Source of the DNA: Deinandra increscens subsp. villosa
Lineage: Eukaryota; Streptophyta; Magnoliopsida; Asterales; Asteraceae
Assembly: GCA_039602395.1 (NCBI GenBank)
Contig: JBCNJP010000018.1
Span: forward strand, 6,630,163 to 6,694,162
DNA length: 64,000 nucleotides
Direction: 5' to 3'
Each line of letters starts with the position of its first letter. Positions within the stretch are counted from its first letter, which is position 1. The position numbers and the translations under genes were made by a program. The notes below the pieces were generated by a model that did no database searches, had not been told where the DNA came from, and worked only from the letters and a program-made list of their open reading frames with translations. Positions 1-9,121 of this stretch are shown here, piece after piece.

Positions 1-980
1 ACTATTTGTGTCATTAATTTAAACATTCCTACCCACATGAAAATCATTCATTTCAGTTCAAGCAATCTCACAAAAAAGAAAATATACGAAGATTATTTAA
101 AGTCAAATAATCATATACCTTATTAGAATTGCTTCATTTTGAGTTTTGATGTCCTACTTTGGATCACAAACTGGCCACGAATTCAAGTTTCTTAATGTAT
201 TTTATTGATTCCTGAAGATTTTATATGTCAATACGAAGCTACAGCAAGTTTCAGAATCAAATTTCATGATGATTTTAGCAAAATTCGAATTTCACAACTT
301 GTGTTCTTCATTGAGGTCCTTTAATGGTGAATTTCTCAAATCTTTATGGTTTTGATTAATTCTTGTTTCTATAGATTCGTTTTGAGCATATACAATAAAT
401 TTTGAGTATTCTTCAACGAATAATTGAATTGGAGTTCAAGTTCCTCAATGGTGGGTTAAGAAAGTCGCAAATTTATTTTTTGATTCGTTCACCATCATTC
501 GTTGATCGAAACCAAATCAATATGGATCTAGTTTCGTTTGTTTTTTTTTATCACGAATACAAAGCAATTTTCGAATCGAATTTTTGTTGAGAAATGAAGG
601 AGATGTGATGAATCAAAGTTGTGGTATTGTAAAAAAATATGGATAATTTTTGTATGGGAAGATAATTTCTTTTTTTATTTTTAATTATAAGATCCTTGAC
701 TTTTGTAAATACCATTTGATTTTTTAATTCAAAAATCTGTAAAAAATGACATATAAGCCTAATCCTAGGTGGCACACCTTAAATTGTGCCATATGGACAT
801 AAAAAACTTGTGTTTATTATATGTATAGATGTATAGATAGTGAGAGTTTATATTAAGTTGTTTCTCCCTGCTTAATATGGAAGGTTCAAATGAAACGTTT
901 GTTTTGGGTAAGTAGGATAAGAAAAAATTTCAGCCATTTGATCTTGATATAATAAAAAAAGAAGGAGGGGTATTTTAGTC
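1..980. other. AT-rich intergenic sequence, no gene seen
   Basis: I see no credible coding region here. The open frames are short, low in complexity and without recognisable motifs. No RNA gene or transposon terminus is evident before the foldback element that follows. Confidence 0.6.
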
Positions 981-984
981 TTAG

Positions 985-1591
985 CCACTTTTGTTGACTT
1001 TTTATCTACTTCCCCCATTTTTTTAAACATTTATAACTTTCACATACGACATTATTTTTTAAAAAAATTTACACCATAAATACGAACATTTTTTATCTTT
1101 AAAACGCGTATAGTGTTGCTATATAAAAAATGAAAAAAAAATTACTCTTTCGATTTTTGACACAATGTTCAGATCATTGTGTCATTGTGTCAAAATGTCC
1201 AGTCAATTGTGTCATTGTGTCATCGTGTCAAAAGTATATATAGTGTTGCTATATATAAAATTAAATACTCTTCCGATTTTTGGCAACATATGAAACATTG
1301 ATCTGAACATTTTGACACAATATGACACAATGATCTGAACATTTTTGACACGATATGACACAATGATCTAAACATTTTGAATGACACAATGATCTGAACA
1401 TTTTGATACAATCGAAAGAGTAAAAAAATGTAATTTTATATATAACAACATTGTACGCGTTTTAAAGATAAAAAACACTCGTTTTTATGGTGTACTTTTT
1501 TAAAAAAATAATGTCGTATCTAAGAGTTATGAAAGTTTAAAAAATTAGGGGGGGGGGGGGGATTTGATAAAAAGTCAAAAACACCAATCTA
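985..1591. mobile_element. Foldback MITE-like element
   Basis: The left arm (about 990-1140) and the right arm (about 1430-1590) are long imperfect inverted copies. Both contain, in inverse order, GACTTTTTAT, a C or G run, TACGACATTATTTTT, ACACCATAAA and ATCTTTAAAACGCG. The element is about 600 bp, has no coding capacity and is AT-rich, as MITEs are. No clear TSD was found, so the superfamily is undetermined. The centre holds short tandem repeats listed separately. The right arm carries a G homopolymer of about 14 nt near 1547-1560. Confidence 0.7.
1158..1415. repeat. Short tandem repeats inside the foldback element
   Basis: The phrase GACACAATGATCTGAACATTTT and close variants recur about four times at 1300-1410. 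Inverted copies (TTCAGATCATTGTGTC type) lie at 1160-1225. The arm phrase TAGTGTTGCTATATA also occurs twice, near 1110 and 1238, so one arm is partly duplicated internally. Confidence 0.7.
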
Positions 1592-1592
1592 T

Positions 1593-3772
1593 CTATTGTT
1601 TTCTTTAGTTTTCCTATCTAATTCTACCTAGGAAAATTTTGAGTAAAGATCTTCATTTAATTGAAGATCTAATGGCTATGATTTCTTCTTATCCTTCTTA
1701 TTCAAACTAAACTTATCACAATAACCTCATCCGCTTAATATAGTGAGTAATTCTTCTGTTACATTTAGTACAAACCACAATCCTACAGAGAAAGAGGGGC
1801 ATATTGAATGGGCAGGCCTGCGGTGATGCTCTAGCGTGGCTGATTCTAGCCGACAAGGATGGGGTATGGTGGCTGTAGCCGTTGTGGATGTGGTACGAGG
1901 ACCAACCAAAAAAACAATAATAACGCATGTTTGCTTGTGAGATAAAAAGAACGCATCTAAACAAAACGTAGCTTTTAAAGTTTAATAACCCATAGATCAA
2001 TATCAACCAAAATCCGCTTGTAAGCCATTGGATTAAATTATATGATGAGGTTAGTGGGTTATTACAATATATGGTTCATTGGAAAACATTTAAAAATAAG
2101 AAAGTGGGGAACCAATCTAAAAGACCGTTGTTATATAAGAGAATAAAATTCTTATGTTGTTTAGTTTTAGAGACGATCAATTAATGTTATTCTACATATA
2201 AACTAGTACTCTTCACATGTGAAGCATAATCTATATATAAGAAAATAGATTGGTTCACCAGTTCCCTATTTTTTGAATGTTAGAGGTGATCAATTAATGT
2301 TATTTTACATATAAACTAGCACTCTTCACATATGAAACATAATTTATATAGAAGAAAATATGTTGGTTCCATAGTTCCTAGTTCACATTTGAAATCTACG
2401 TAATGTTCTAACAATGAGCCAGTATCATCTTAGCTATAATGTTAGGTTTTTGTATGGGAAATAGGGCTTTGGATTGAGGGGCGTTTGTATAACTGGGTTT
2501 GGTAAATGGTGACGACCCCATGGTAGTGACAACTCCGGGTTATGGGATAGTGCTAAGAAGGGGTTTGCTCATGAACTTGTTAGTGATTTGTATATTTTTC
2601 TGCAAATCTTATATGTTTTCATTTTAAAATCTTACTTAGTTTGATTGTGTGCAATTGATCAATTTTATGACTCGTTAGATATGTTTGAATTGAATTAATA
2701 TAAAGGAAAGGTAATGGTTTCAAAAACTTAGAACTCACCAGCGAAAGTTGATTTTAGATCAGGTAAGGATGAACTTCTTCCAATAATAGAAAGAAGAAAG
2801 CTTAGTTGGCATCGACAAGGGCTTCCTTGTGTAGTGGTTGTCATAGCTTGGTTGCACAATTGTACTTGTAGTATCTACCTTATAATATAGTATTGTACTT
2901 GGCTTGTAAAAATATACTCTTAATAGTAATAAAAGTTTTAACTTTCACTAGTTGTTATGCATCTATTATGTCATATACTTATAAGTAATTTCGATGAGTG
3001 ATGTCTTCGAGTGTCAAGTCTTAGCTAGTGTGTCATAATTTATATCTTTATTATTTTTTATATAGAAAATATTAGAAATTAAAAAAAAAGGATTATTATT
3101 ATCAAGCGAGGCAAAAATATTGAACAATTAGAGGAAACCATGGTCCAATAAGAGTGAAGAAAGTTACAAGGTATTAATGGTTATTATATCACATCGTATA
3201 CGAATCAAAAAATGAAGAGTAACCTTTCTAGTTTTGTCTAGATTGAGACTTTTCGCTTTTAAAAGTGTTAGGTTATTCTATATCATATCAACGAGTGGTG
3301 AATTCTTTCTTTCCTGCATCGATTCACTTTCTTTAATTTTCATTCTCTAAAACATCAAGAGATTCCTTTTGTTTATCCACATATTTTTAGAACGCCAATA
3401 GGAACTAGAATAATCACAACATTATACTATATACAAATTCTATGTTCAAAGAAATAGTATCATAGTTTGATTGGGCCACAATGCAACCTTTATTTTTTAT
3501 ATCGATTTTCAAAATTTTTTAATCGTTTTATAAGTCATTTTGTTGGGTTTTTATTTTAGTTTTACGCTGTTGTTTTTAAGTATCTGTTTTTGTGTAGTAC
3601 ATGTGGCAACTTTATTAGGATTTTTATATTGTTAATTTAATTCTTTTAAATCTTTTTTTGAAAGCATTTTACTGGTTTTGGTTTTAGTTCCACACTATTG
3701 CCTTTAGGTATCAATTTTATGTAAAGTTATATTTAACTAGGCTTCAAATTTTAATGTGTTGCTTGTCTTTTA
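1593..3772. other. AT-rich intergenic sequence, no gene seen
   Basis: No coding region or RNA gene can be supported in this stretch. It contains only a two-copy tandem duplication and otherwise plain AT-rich DNA up to the MULE target site. Confidence 0.55.
2169..2394. repeat. Two-copy tandem duplication, ~113-bp unit
   Basis: Two consecutive copies share GATCAATTAATGTTATT, ACATATAAACTAG, ACTCTTCACAT and the AAGAAAATA..TTGGTTC phrase, offset by 113 bp (GATCAA at 2175 and 2288). The copies have diverged by several substitutions, so the duplication is not very recent. Confidence 0.75.
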
Positions 3773-3781
3773 TTTTTATTT
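3773..3781. repeat. 9-bp target site duplication of the MULE, left copy
   Basis: TTTTTATTT lies directly before the left inverted terminus and recurs directly after the right one at 29170-29178. Nine base pairs is the usual TSD length for Mutator-like elements. Confidence 0.9.
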
Positions 3782-3974
3782 GAGTAAATTACAGATTACG
3801 ACCTTTACACTTATTAAAATTGTGGATATTAACCTTTCCCAAAACTTATTACATATGACAACCTTTAAAGTTATTTTCTTTTTGAAATTAGACCTTTTCA
3901 TTAACACTGTTAATATTAGATGTTAAATAAGGCATGTGCCTTACACATGCTGGGCTTAATTGTAATTTTACCCT
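3782..3974 (+). repeat. MULE left terminal inverted repeat
   Basis: This arm is the reverse complement of 28967-29169 with scattered substitutions and small indels. Shared blocks include GAGTAAATTACAGATTACG, ACCTTTACACTTAT, AACCTTTCCCAAAACTTATT, AAATAAGGCATGTGCCTT and CATGCTGGGCTTAATTG. Length near 200 bp is typical of MULE termini. Confidence 0.9.
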
Positions 3975-4242
3975 TATTAATATTGTTATAAAAATGAAGC
4001 TGTATCAATGCGTTGGCTAGTTACAAAAATGGTTTGAGAATGCTTTTTATACCCAATTCTTTTTTTCATAAAATTTAATCGATTATTTTCACCCAATTTT
4101 TATTTCTACAGTTTACGCCTCATATAATTTTTAATTAGGTTTGTTGAATATCAATATGCTAAGTGAATTTTTATTAGTCAAAACAACACCTTTTTTATAA
4201 TGAAAAAGCATCAAATGCTCCTATATTAAGCTTTCTAAGAAT

Positions 4243-4247
4243 AATAT
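4243..4247. repeat. 5-bp TSD of Sirevirus A, left copy
   Basis: AATAT precedes the 5' LTR and recurs at 25794-25798 directly after the 3' LTR. Confidence 0.9.
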
Positions 4248-4344
4248 TGAAGATCAATGTAGGGAGAAATTCATTGTTTTGTTTAGTTAACTTGTCTAGA
4301 TTAGTTTTTTTTGTAATTTTGGTCTTTTGGTAGTTAGCGAAACT

Positions 4345-4372
4345 ACCAAGCGAAACTGTTGTTTCGCTCGGT
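4345..4372 (+). other. LTR hairpin with GCGAAAC stem
   Basis: ACCAAGCGAAAC and GTTTCGCTCGGT pair over 12 bp around a TGTT loop with one mismatch. The 3' LTR counterpart (25415-25442) reads ACCGAGCGAAAC and pairs perfectly, so the perfect stem is probably ancestral. It lies about 75 bp upstream of the TATA box. Confidence 0.7.
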
Positions 4373-4445
4373 ATCTAGATTAGACTGTCTCAGTGACAGT
4401 TTCGCTTGGCCAGCGAAACTACCAGCGAAACTGTCTACTGATGTG

Positions 4446-4453
4446 TATAAATT
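4446..4453 (+). promoter_or_regulatory. TATA box in the 5' LTR of element A
   Basis: TATAAATT lies in the middle of the LTR with a CT/GC-richer stretch about 30 bp downstream, consistent with the U3/R boundary. The same box is in the 3' LTR at 25516-25523. The function is inferred from position and sequence only. Confidence 0.6.
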
Positions 4454-4726
4454 GTCGCCTTTGTGCACACTCTTGTAACTTTTGCAACTTTGAGAACCCT
4501 AATACAAGAAATCTGATTATTGATAAGTTTGGTGACGGCTAGGAGCATTTCATACTATCTTTGTAGCTTGTATTCATCTCTTATCATTCTTTTGGTTCAA
4601 GTTGTGATTGTTCAATACTATAAACCCATTTTAGCTATTGGAAATCATCTATTGTTGTTATTTCATTGGTTTTCTTCTCAAAACATCATCATTAGCACTG
4701 ATTAAGATCAGTGAGGACCAACAATA

Positions 4727-4738
4727 TGGTATCAGAGC
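4727..4738 (+). other. Primer-binding site (tRNA-Met) of element A
   Basis: TGGTATCAGAGC matches the complement of the 3' end of plant initiator methionyl-tRNA, 3 nt after the 5' LTR. This is the usual primer site for minus-strand synthesis in copia elements. Confidence 0.92.
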
Positions 4739-4953
4739 CTTTGTGCTCTTGATTTTTGGTGTTTTTGAGTGTTTTTGGTAAAACTTTTGAAAATCTATTT
4801 GAATCTGAAATCTGATTGTTTTGGACTGAAAATTGGTTGAATATTGTGCGTTTTGATGTCCTGAAGCATATGCAATCAACTGATCATTACTCAATAGTGA
4901 TTTGGGTTGATTTTTGATCATTTCTTCTTCAAAAAGAGGGTTTTCTGTTCTGG

Positions 4954-5320
4954 GCGAAACTGCTGATTATTCAGCGAAACTGTGCCTTCAGACAGCGAAA
5001 CTATCAAGCGAATTTGTAGTTTCTCTGCGAAACTACTGGGCGAATCTATTCTTTCGCCCTAAATCCGAAGCGAAACTATTGACATTTTTTTTTGAACGAA
5101 AGTTCAAACCAGTTTCCAGCGAAACTAGCTAGCGAAACTGTGTGTCATCGGGTATTTCCGAGCGAAAGTGCTGCCCGTGCATACAGCGAAACTAGTTGGC
5201 GAAATTGCTGAATTGGTTCAGTGTTCCCAAGCGAAACTGTTGGCGAAATTATAAGTTCCAGCGAAATTATTCAGGATTTCCGAGCGAAATTGCTGGCGAA
5301 ACTATTTCTCCCAGCGAAAC
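4954..5320 (+). repeat. GCGAAAC repeat field in the gag leader of element A
   Basis: The untranslated leader between the PBS and gag carries roughly 18 copies of GCGAAAC/GCGAAAT, often as CAGCGAAACT, at irregular spacing. The same motif is in the LTR and again at 21826-22655 before the env-like frame. Some copies are inverted (TTTCGCC). I do not recognise a described function. The unequal spacing excludes a simple tandem array. Confidence 0.85.
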
Positions 5321-5333
5321 TAACCAAATTGTC

Positions 5334-5368
5334 TTGTTCTTTGTTTGTTTGTGTCTTTCTTATTTCAG
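5334..5368 (+). promoter_or_regulatory. Possible 3' splice acceptor before gag (element A)
   Basis: A T-rich pyrimidine tract ends in TTATTTCAG, 11 nt before the gag ATG. Similar tract-plus-AG sites occur before the env-like frame, before pol, and before gag of element B. Whether any is used is unknown. Confidence 0.35.
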
Positions 5369-5379
5369 GCTGATTTAAG

Positions 5380-7983
5380 ATGGCATCAGGTACCGATGTT
5401 GCTGAAACTGAAAGCATTGCTCCAAACCGACCACCGAGGCTGATCAACGGAGACAACTTTGAAGACTGGAAACGATGTCTGAAATCGTTCTTTCTGTACA
5501 CCGATTACAATCAATGGTTGTCGATCGTCAACGGACCTCATGTTCCAACCATCACTACTGGTGAAGTAACCCAGATCAACACCAATCCGTCTTCCTTTTC
5601 TGAGAAGGATTTGAAACTTATTGATCGAGATCAAAAGGCTCTTGGTGCTCTTTCTCTATGCTTGTCGCATGAAATCTACAATCGTTTCGCTGAGCACTCT
5701 GATGCAAAAAGTTTGTTTGATGCTCTTTGTGAGTTTTATGACGGTAATGAAGACCTTGTGAAGGACAAAGAAGCCCAAGCAACTAAAGAATTCAATTCGT
5801 TCACAAGCATGAAGAATGAAAAGTTAATTGATTTGACAAATCGCTTTCTGACTGTGTCAAGCAATCTGAAGAAATATGATTCGCAACTCACTAACTCTGA
5901 ACAAATCAAGAAGCTGCTGGATGCTCTTCCACCCGAGTGGAGCATTCAGGTTCGTATGCTGAAACAAGAGAGGGGTTTCTCCGATTACAAGCTTATGGAT
6001 GTAATTAACAAGCTTAAGTCTTTTGAGTTGGATGTTCAAAGGAGAGAGTACAATCAAACCATGGGTTCTGCTAAAGTTTATTCTCCGAATTCGGCTCTCA
6101 TCTCAGCTGTTACTTCCAAAGGAGCCTCATCTCAAATTCAATCTGCTCATCTTGAATCTGGTTCATCCTCAACTGTTTCTGCTGCTGCTCAACAAACATC
6201 CCAGATCTCTCCCGAATACATGGGATTGTTCTCATTGTTTACCAACAGTTATCAAGCTTTCACTGCTGGAGAACTTCAAGGTTCGACTCTGACTGCTGAG
6301 GATATGTACCAAGTTGACCCAGATGATTTGGAAGAAACCGACCTAAAATGGCAAATGGCCATGTTGACTGTTCGTGCTAGAAAGTTCTTCGAACGTACTG
6401 GGAGAAACACCTTCAAGAATCAAAATGGAAGAGTTGGATTCGATAAGGCTAAGCTAAGATGCTACAACTGTAAGCAACTTGGCCATTTCAAAAGAGAATG
6501 CCCGAGTCCAATTGTCACTGAACCTACCTCTGAGCCTGCAACTCGAGTCATCCCTATCACCGACAAAGCTGAAGCCAAGCCAACCAAAGAAGTGGCTCTT
6601 CTGACTAACTTTGACTGGAGTTCCGAGGTCTCTGAAGCTGAGGAAGCCATCAATCAAGCTCTTGCAGCTCAAATTCATGAACAAAGCAATGACCACAGCG
6701 TTAACAGCTGTGAGAAGGGAGAAGCTGAGAAGAAGATGAATGAGAAAACAGCAAGCACACCCGCGTGCACATGTGAGAAAGCTCTTGCTGCAGAAAAGGT
6801 TATAATGGATCTTTCATATGAATCTGTTCAAGATATGTGCTCTCATCCTTGTAGAATTCGTTTGTTCGGCATCTACAAGGCCAATCGATTGTTGATTGAC
6901 AACAACAATGAATTAAAAACCATGAACACCCAATTAAAAGAAAATGAAGCAAAATATTTTGTGAAATTAAATGAGGCAATGCATGAAAATGAACATTTAA
7001 AACAAACTCTTCTTGCTAAAAATGTCGAGCTAAACATGCTTTCTGAAAGAGTTACATTAGTCCAATTTGAAACCTCTCAACTTCAGACTAAGTTAGATAG
7101 ATGGACCGTTTCTCAAATGAAAGTTGAAGAGATGCTCGTTAAACAACGAGGAGCTAAAATAAAAACCGGGATAGGTATAGAGGACAATGGGAATGTGTTT
7201 CCTAAAGTTTATCCTCCTCCTAGCACGCATTGTTATTCACCTACTCCGAAACCTCATCCCCTAAATGATTTAATTCCTAGTGATGCTAACAGTCTGCATG
7301 CAGGTCTAGAAGGAGTGAACCATAAGGAGATCAGGGAGGATTATGATAATGGATATGGTAACACAAGTGGGCTTGGATGCGGTAGTCTTAATTCTAAGGA
7401 GTCTGTTTCAAGTAGTAGTTCTAATTCCAAGAAGTCTAGCACAGATAGTAGTGTAGCTAGTAGTTGTTCTTCTTTAGATAGTAGTAGTGATGAGTCCGTG
7501 TCTGTTAATCAAGAAAGTTTTGTTTCAAATGAAAATGATCAATGTCATGCAAGTACATCTCAAAACTGCTTCAACAAATTTCTTTCTAATCCAATTCCTT
7601 CTTTCACACCAATACGAATTTCAAAACCTACAGAAATTCATGTTTCTCAAAAGAAGAAATCATCGTTGAAAACTAATGCAAAGATTTCAAATGATAAAAC
7701 AAAGATGGATTTTGAAACCAACAGTGATTCTAATTTTAACACATCAGATTGTGAGGAGGAAAGGCTTTCAGAAACTTCCTCCTGCACAAGTCACAAATCT
7801 CACTGTTTCAGATGTGGTAAGGATGATCATGTTGTTAAACATTGCAAAGAGAAATTAAATCGAACAAACCATGATAGATCCTTTGGCCACAAGGTAACCA
7901 GTTTTGTAAAACAATTCTTTGGGGGAAAACAGAAAGTTACAAATCCCGGAAATGCAAAAGTTTGGGTACCCGTTATTAAGTAA
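5380..7983 (+). CDS. gag: Gag polyprotein of Sirevirus A
   Basis: An uninterrupted 867-residue reading frame encoding the structural protein that packages element RNA in cytoplasmic particles. The N-terminal ~60-230 region resembles the plant copia gag (UBN2-type) domain (WSIQVRMLKQERGF and similar). The first CCHC zinc knuckle, CYNCKQLGHFKREC, is at about 361-374. A Lys/Glu-rich likely coiled coil spans about 495-590, a Ser-rich stretch 660-710, and a second knuckle, CFRCGKDDHVVKHC, is at about 809-822. Two knuckles and this length are unusual for copia in general but fit Sireviruses. The ATG is the first after the leader. The frame ends ...VWVPVIK with TAA, and pol continues in the same frame. 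No lesion is visible in gag itself. Confidence 0.93.
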   Translation: MASGTDVAETESIAPNRPPRLINGDNFEDWKRCLKSFFLYTDYNQWLSIVNGPHVPTITTGEVTQINTNPSSFSEKDLKLIDRDQKALGALSLCLSHEIYNRFAEHSDAKSLFDALCEFYDGNEDLVKDKEAQATKEFNSFTSMKNEKLIDLTNRFLTVSSNLKKYDSQLTNSEQIKKLLDALPPEWSIQVRMLKQERGFSDYKLMDVINKLKSFELDVQRREYNQTMGSAKVYSPNSALISAVTSKGASSQIQSAHLESGSSSTVSAAAQQTSQISPEYMGLFSLFTNSYQAFTAGELQGSTLTAEDMYQVDPDDLEETDLKWQMAMLTVRARKFFERTGRNTFKNQNGRVGFDKAKLRCYNCKQLGHFKRECPSPIVTEPTSEPATRVIPITDKAEAKPTKEVALLTNFDWSSEVSEAEEAINQALAAQIHEQSNDHSVNSCEKGEAEKKMNEKTASTPACTCEKALAAEKVIMDLSYESVQDMCSHPCRIRLFGIYKANRLLIDNNNELKTMNTQLKENEAKYFVKLNEAMHENEHLKQTLLAKNVELNMLSERVTLVQFETSQLQTKLDRWTVSQMKVEEMLVKQRGAKIKTGIGIEDNGNVFPKVYPPPSTHCYSPTPKPHPLNDLIPSDANSLHAGLEGVNHKEIREDYDNGYGNTSGLGCGSLNSKESVSSSSSNSKKSSTDSSVASSCSSLDSSSDESVSVNQESFVSNENDQCHASTSQNCFNKFLSNPIPSFTPIRISKPTEIHVSQKKKSSLKTNAKISNDKTKMDFETNSDSNFNTSDCEEERLSETSSCTSHKSHCFRCGKDDHVVKHCKEKLNRTNHDRSFGHKVTSFVKQFFGGKQKVTNPGNAKVWVPVIK

Positions 7984-8928
7984 TTTCTTGTCTTGTATTG
8001 CCAGGCACTCCTGAAGAACTCCGCAAATAGCTACTGGCATATAGATTCGGGATGCTCTCGGCATATGACAGGGTTGAAAGACCTGCTTACAAATTATAGG
8101 ATCGTGGATGGTGGGTTTGTTTCTTTTGCAGGTGATAAGAGAGGTGGAAAGATGGTTGGTCAAGGAGATGTGTCATATGGATCTCTTACTCTGGAGCAAG
8201 TCAACTATGTTCCCGAATTGCAGTTTAATCTTCTAAGTGTGTCACAAATCTGTGACAAGAATATACCTGTGCTGTTCAAATCAAATGAATGTCTGTTTCT
8301 CAAGCCTGAATTCATTGTGCCCGAAGAGATGGTGGCGATGCGTGCACCTCGCATCAATGACACATACTTGCTGAATATGAAATCCACTGCATCTCACTCT
8401 TCCTCCATGACTTGTTTACTTTCAAAAGCTTCTGTATCTGAGTGCTTCTTGTGGCATAGACGTTTAGGACACATAAACTTCAAAATTCTAAATAATCTTC
8501 TCAAAAACAATTTGGTCCGAGGTCTTCCGTTCAAAGATTTTTCTGTCGTTGAAAAATGTCTTTCTTGTGCTAAAGGAAAACAACATCAAAAGCCACATAA
8601 GCCAAAAGTGGAAAATTCTATTTCTAGTCCCTTAGAATTGCTTCACACTGATTTATTTGGACCTATTAGTGTTCAAAGTCTGGGTAAAAGGTCTTACTGT
8701 CTTGTTGTCACTGATGATTATTCCAGGTACTCTTGGGTCAGGTTCTTGAAGCAAAAGAGTGACACGACTGAAGCTTTACAGAATATTATCCTGTCCGTGG
8801 AAAGTTCAAGAAGTAAGAAAGTCAAGGCAATCAGAAGCGATAATGGAACTGAATTTCGTAATCAGATCTTTGACTCTTTCTGTGCAAACAAAGGGATTCT
8901 TCGACAATACAGTGCAGCAAGAACTCCG

Positions 8929-8934
8929 TAGTAG
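8929..8934 (+). other. Tandem TAG TAG nonsense in integrase
   Basis: The codons before AAT GGA GTT GCT GAA are TAG TAG. Copia integrases normally read PQQNGVAER here, i.e. CAG CAG, so two C-to-T transitions explain the lesion. Both fall in CHG contexts, a plant methylation target. Confidence 0.8.
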
Positions 8935-9116
8935 AATGGAGTTGCTGAAAGGAAGAATCGCACTCTCGTGGAAGCTGCTCGTACCATGTTGATTGAATCA
9001 AAGCTGCCGATTATCTTCTGGGCTGAAGCTGTGAACTGTGCGTCCTATGTGCTGAACCGTGTCCTAATTGTGAAAGATAAGATGAAGACGTCATATGAGC
9101 TGTATCATGGAAGGAA

Positions 9117-9121
9117 GCCAC
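9117..9121. repeat. 5-bp TSD of the nested gypsy element, left copy
   Basis: GCCAC precedes the left LTR and recurs at 18133-18137 directly after the right LTR. The interrupted pol codons (KPL) resume across it. Confidence 0.93.

Larger units (their letters stand above)
4248..4723 (+). repeat. 5' LTR of Sirevirus A
   Basis: Begins TGAAGATCAATG and ends GGACCAACA. The copy at 25319-25793 matches with about seven substitutions and one 1-bp indel. It contains several GCGAAAC motifs, a hairpin and a TATA box, and is followed after 3 nt by the PBS. Confidence 0.95.
7984..9121 (+). pseudogene. pol: Element A pol, 5' part: protease and integrase, broken
   Basis: This continues in the gag frame after the TAA at 7981-7983. 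No ATG precedes the protease, so expression would need readthrough, splicing or reinitiation. The protease motif DSGCSRHMTG has its catalytic Asp at 8044. The GAG-pre-integrase zinc region (WHRRLGH ... CLSCAKGK) follows, then the integrase core with Asp at 8650 (LLHTDLFGP) and Asp at 8839 (AIRSDNGTEF). Two adjacent TAG stops at 8929-8934 replace what is normally Gln-Gln just before NGVAERKNR, where the third catalytic residue (Glu, 8947) lies. The frame then continues to the gypsy insertion at 9122. Confidence 0.9.

Noticed and set aside
7993..8931. Pol starting as a separate protein at 7993
   Set aside because: That position is a TTG codon; the sequence is the continuation of the gag frame after a stop.
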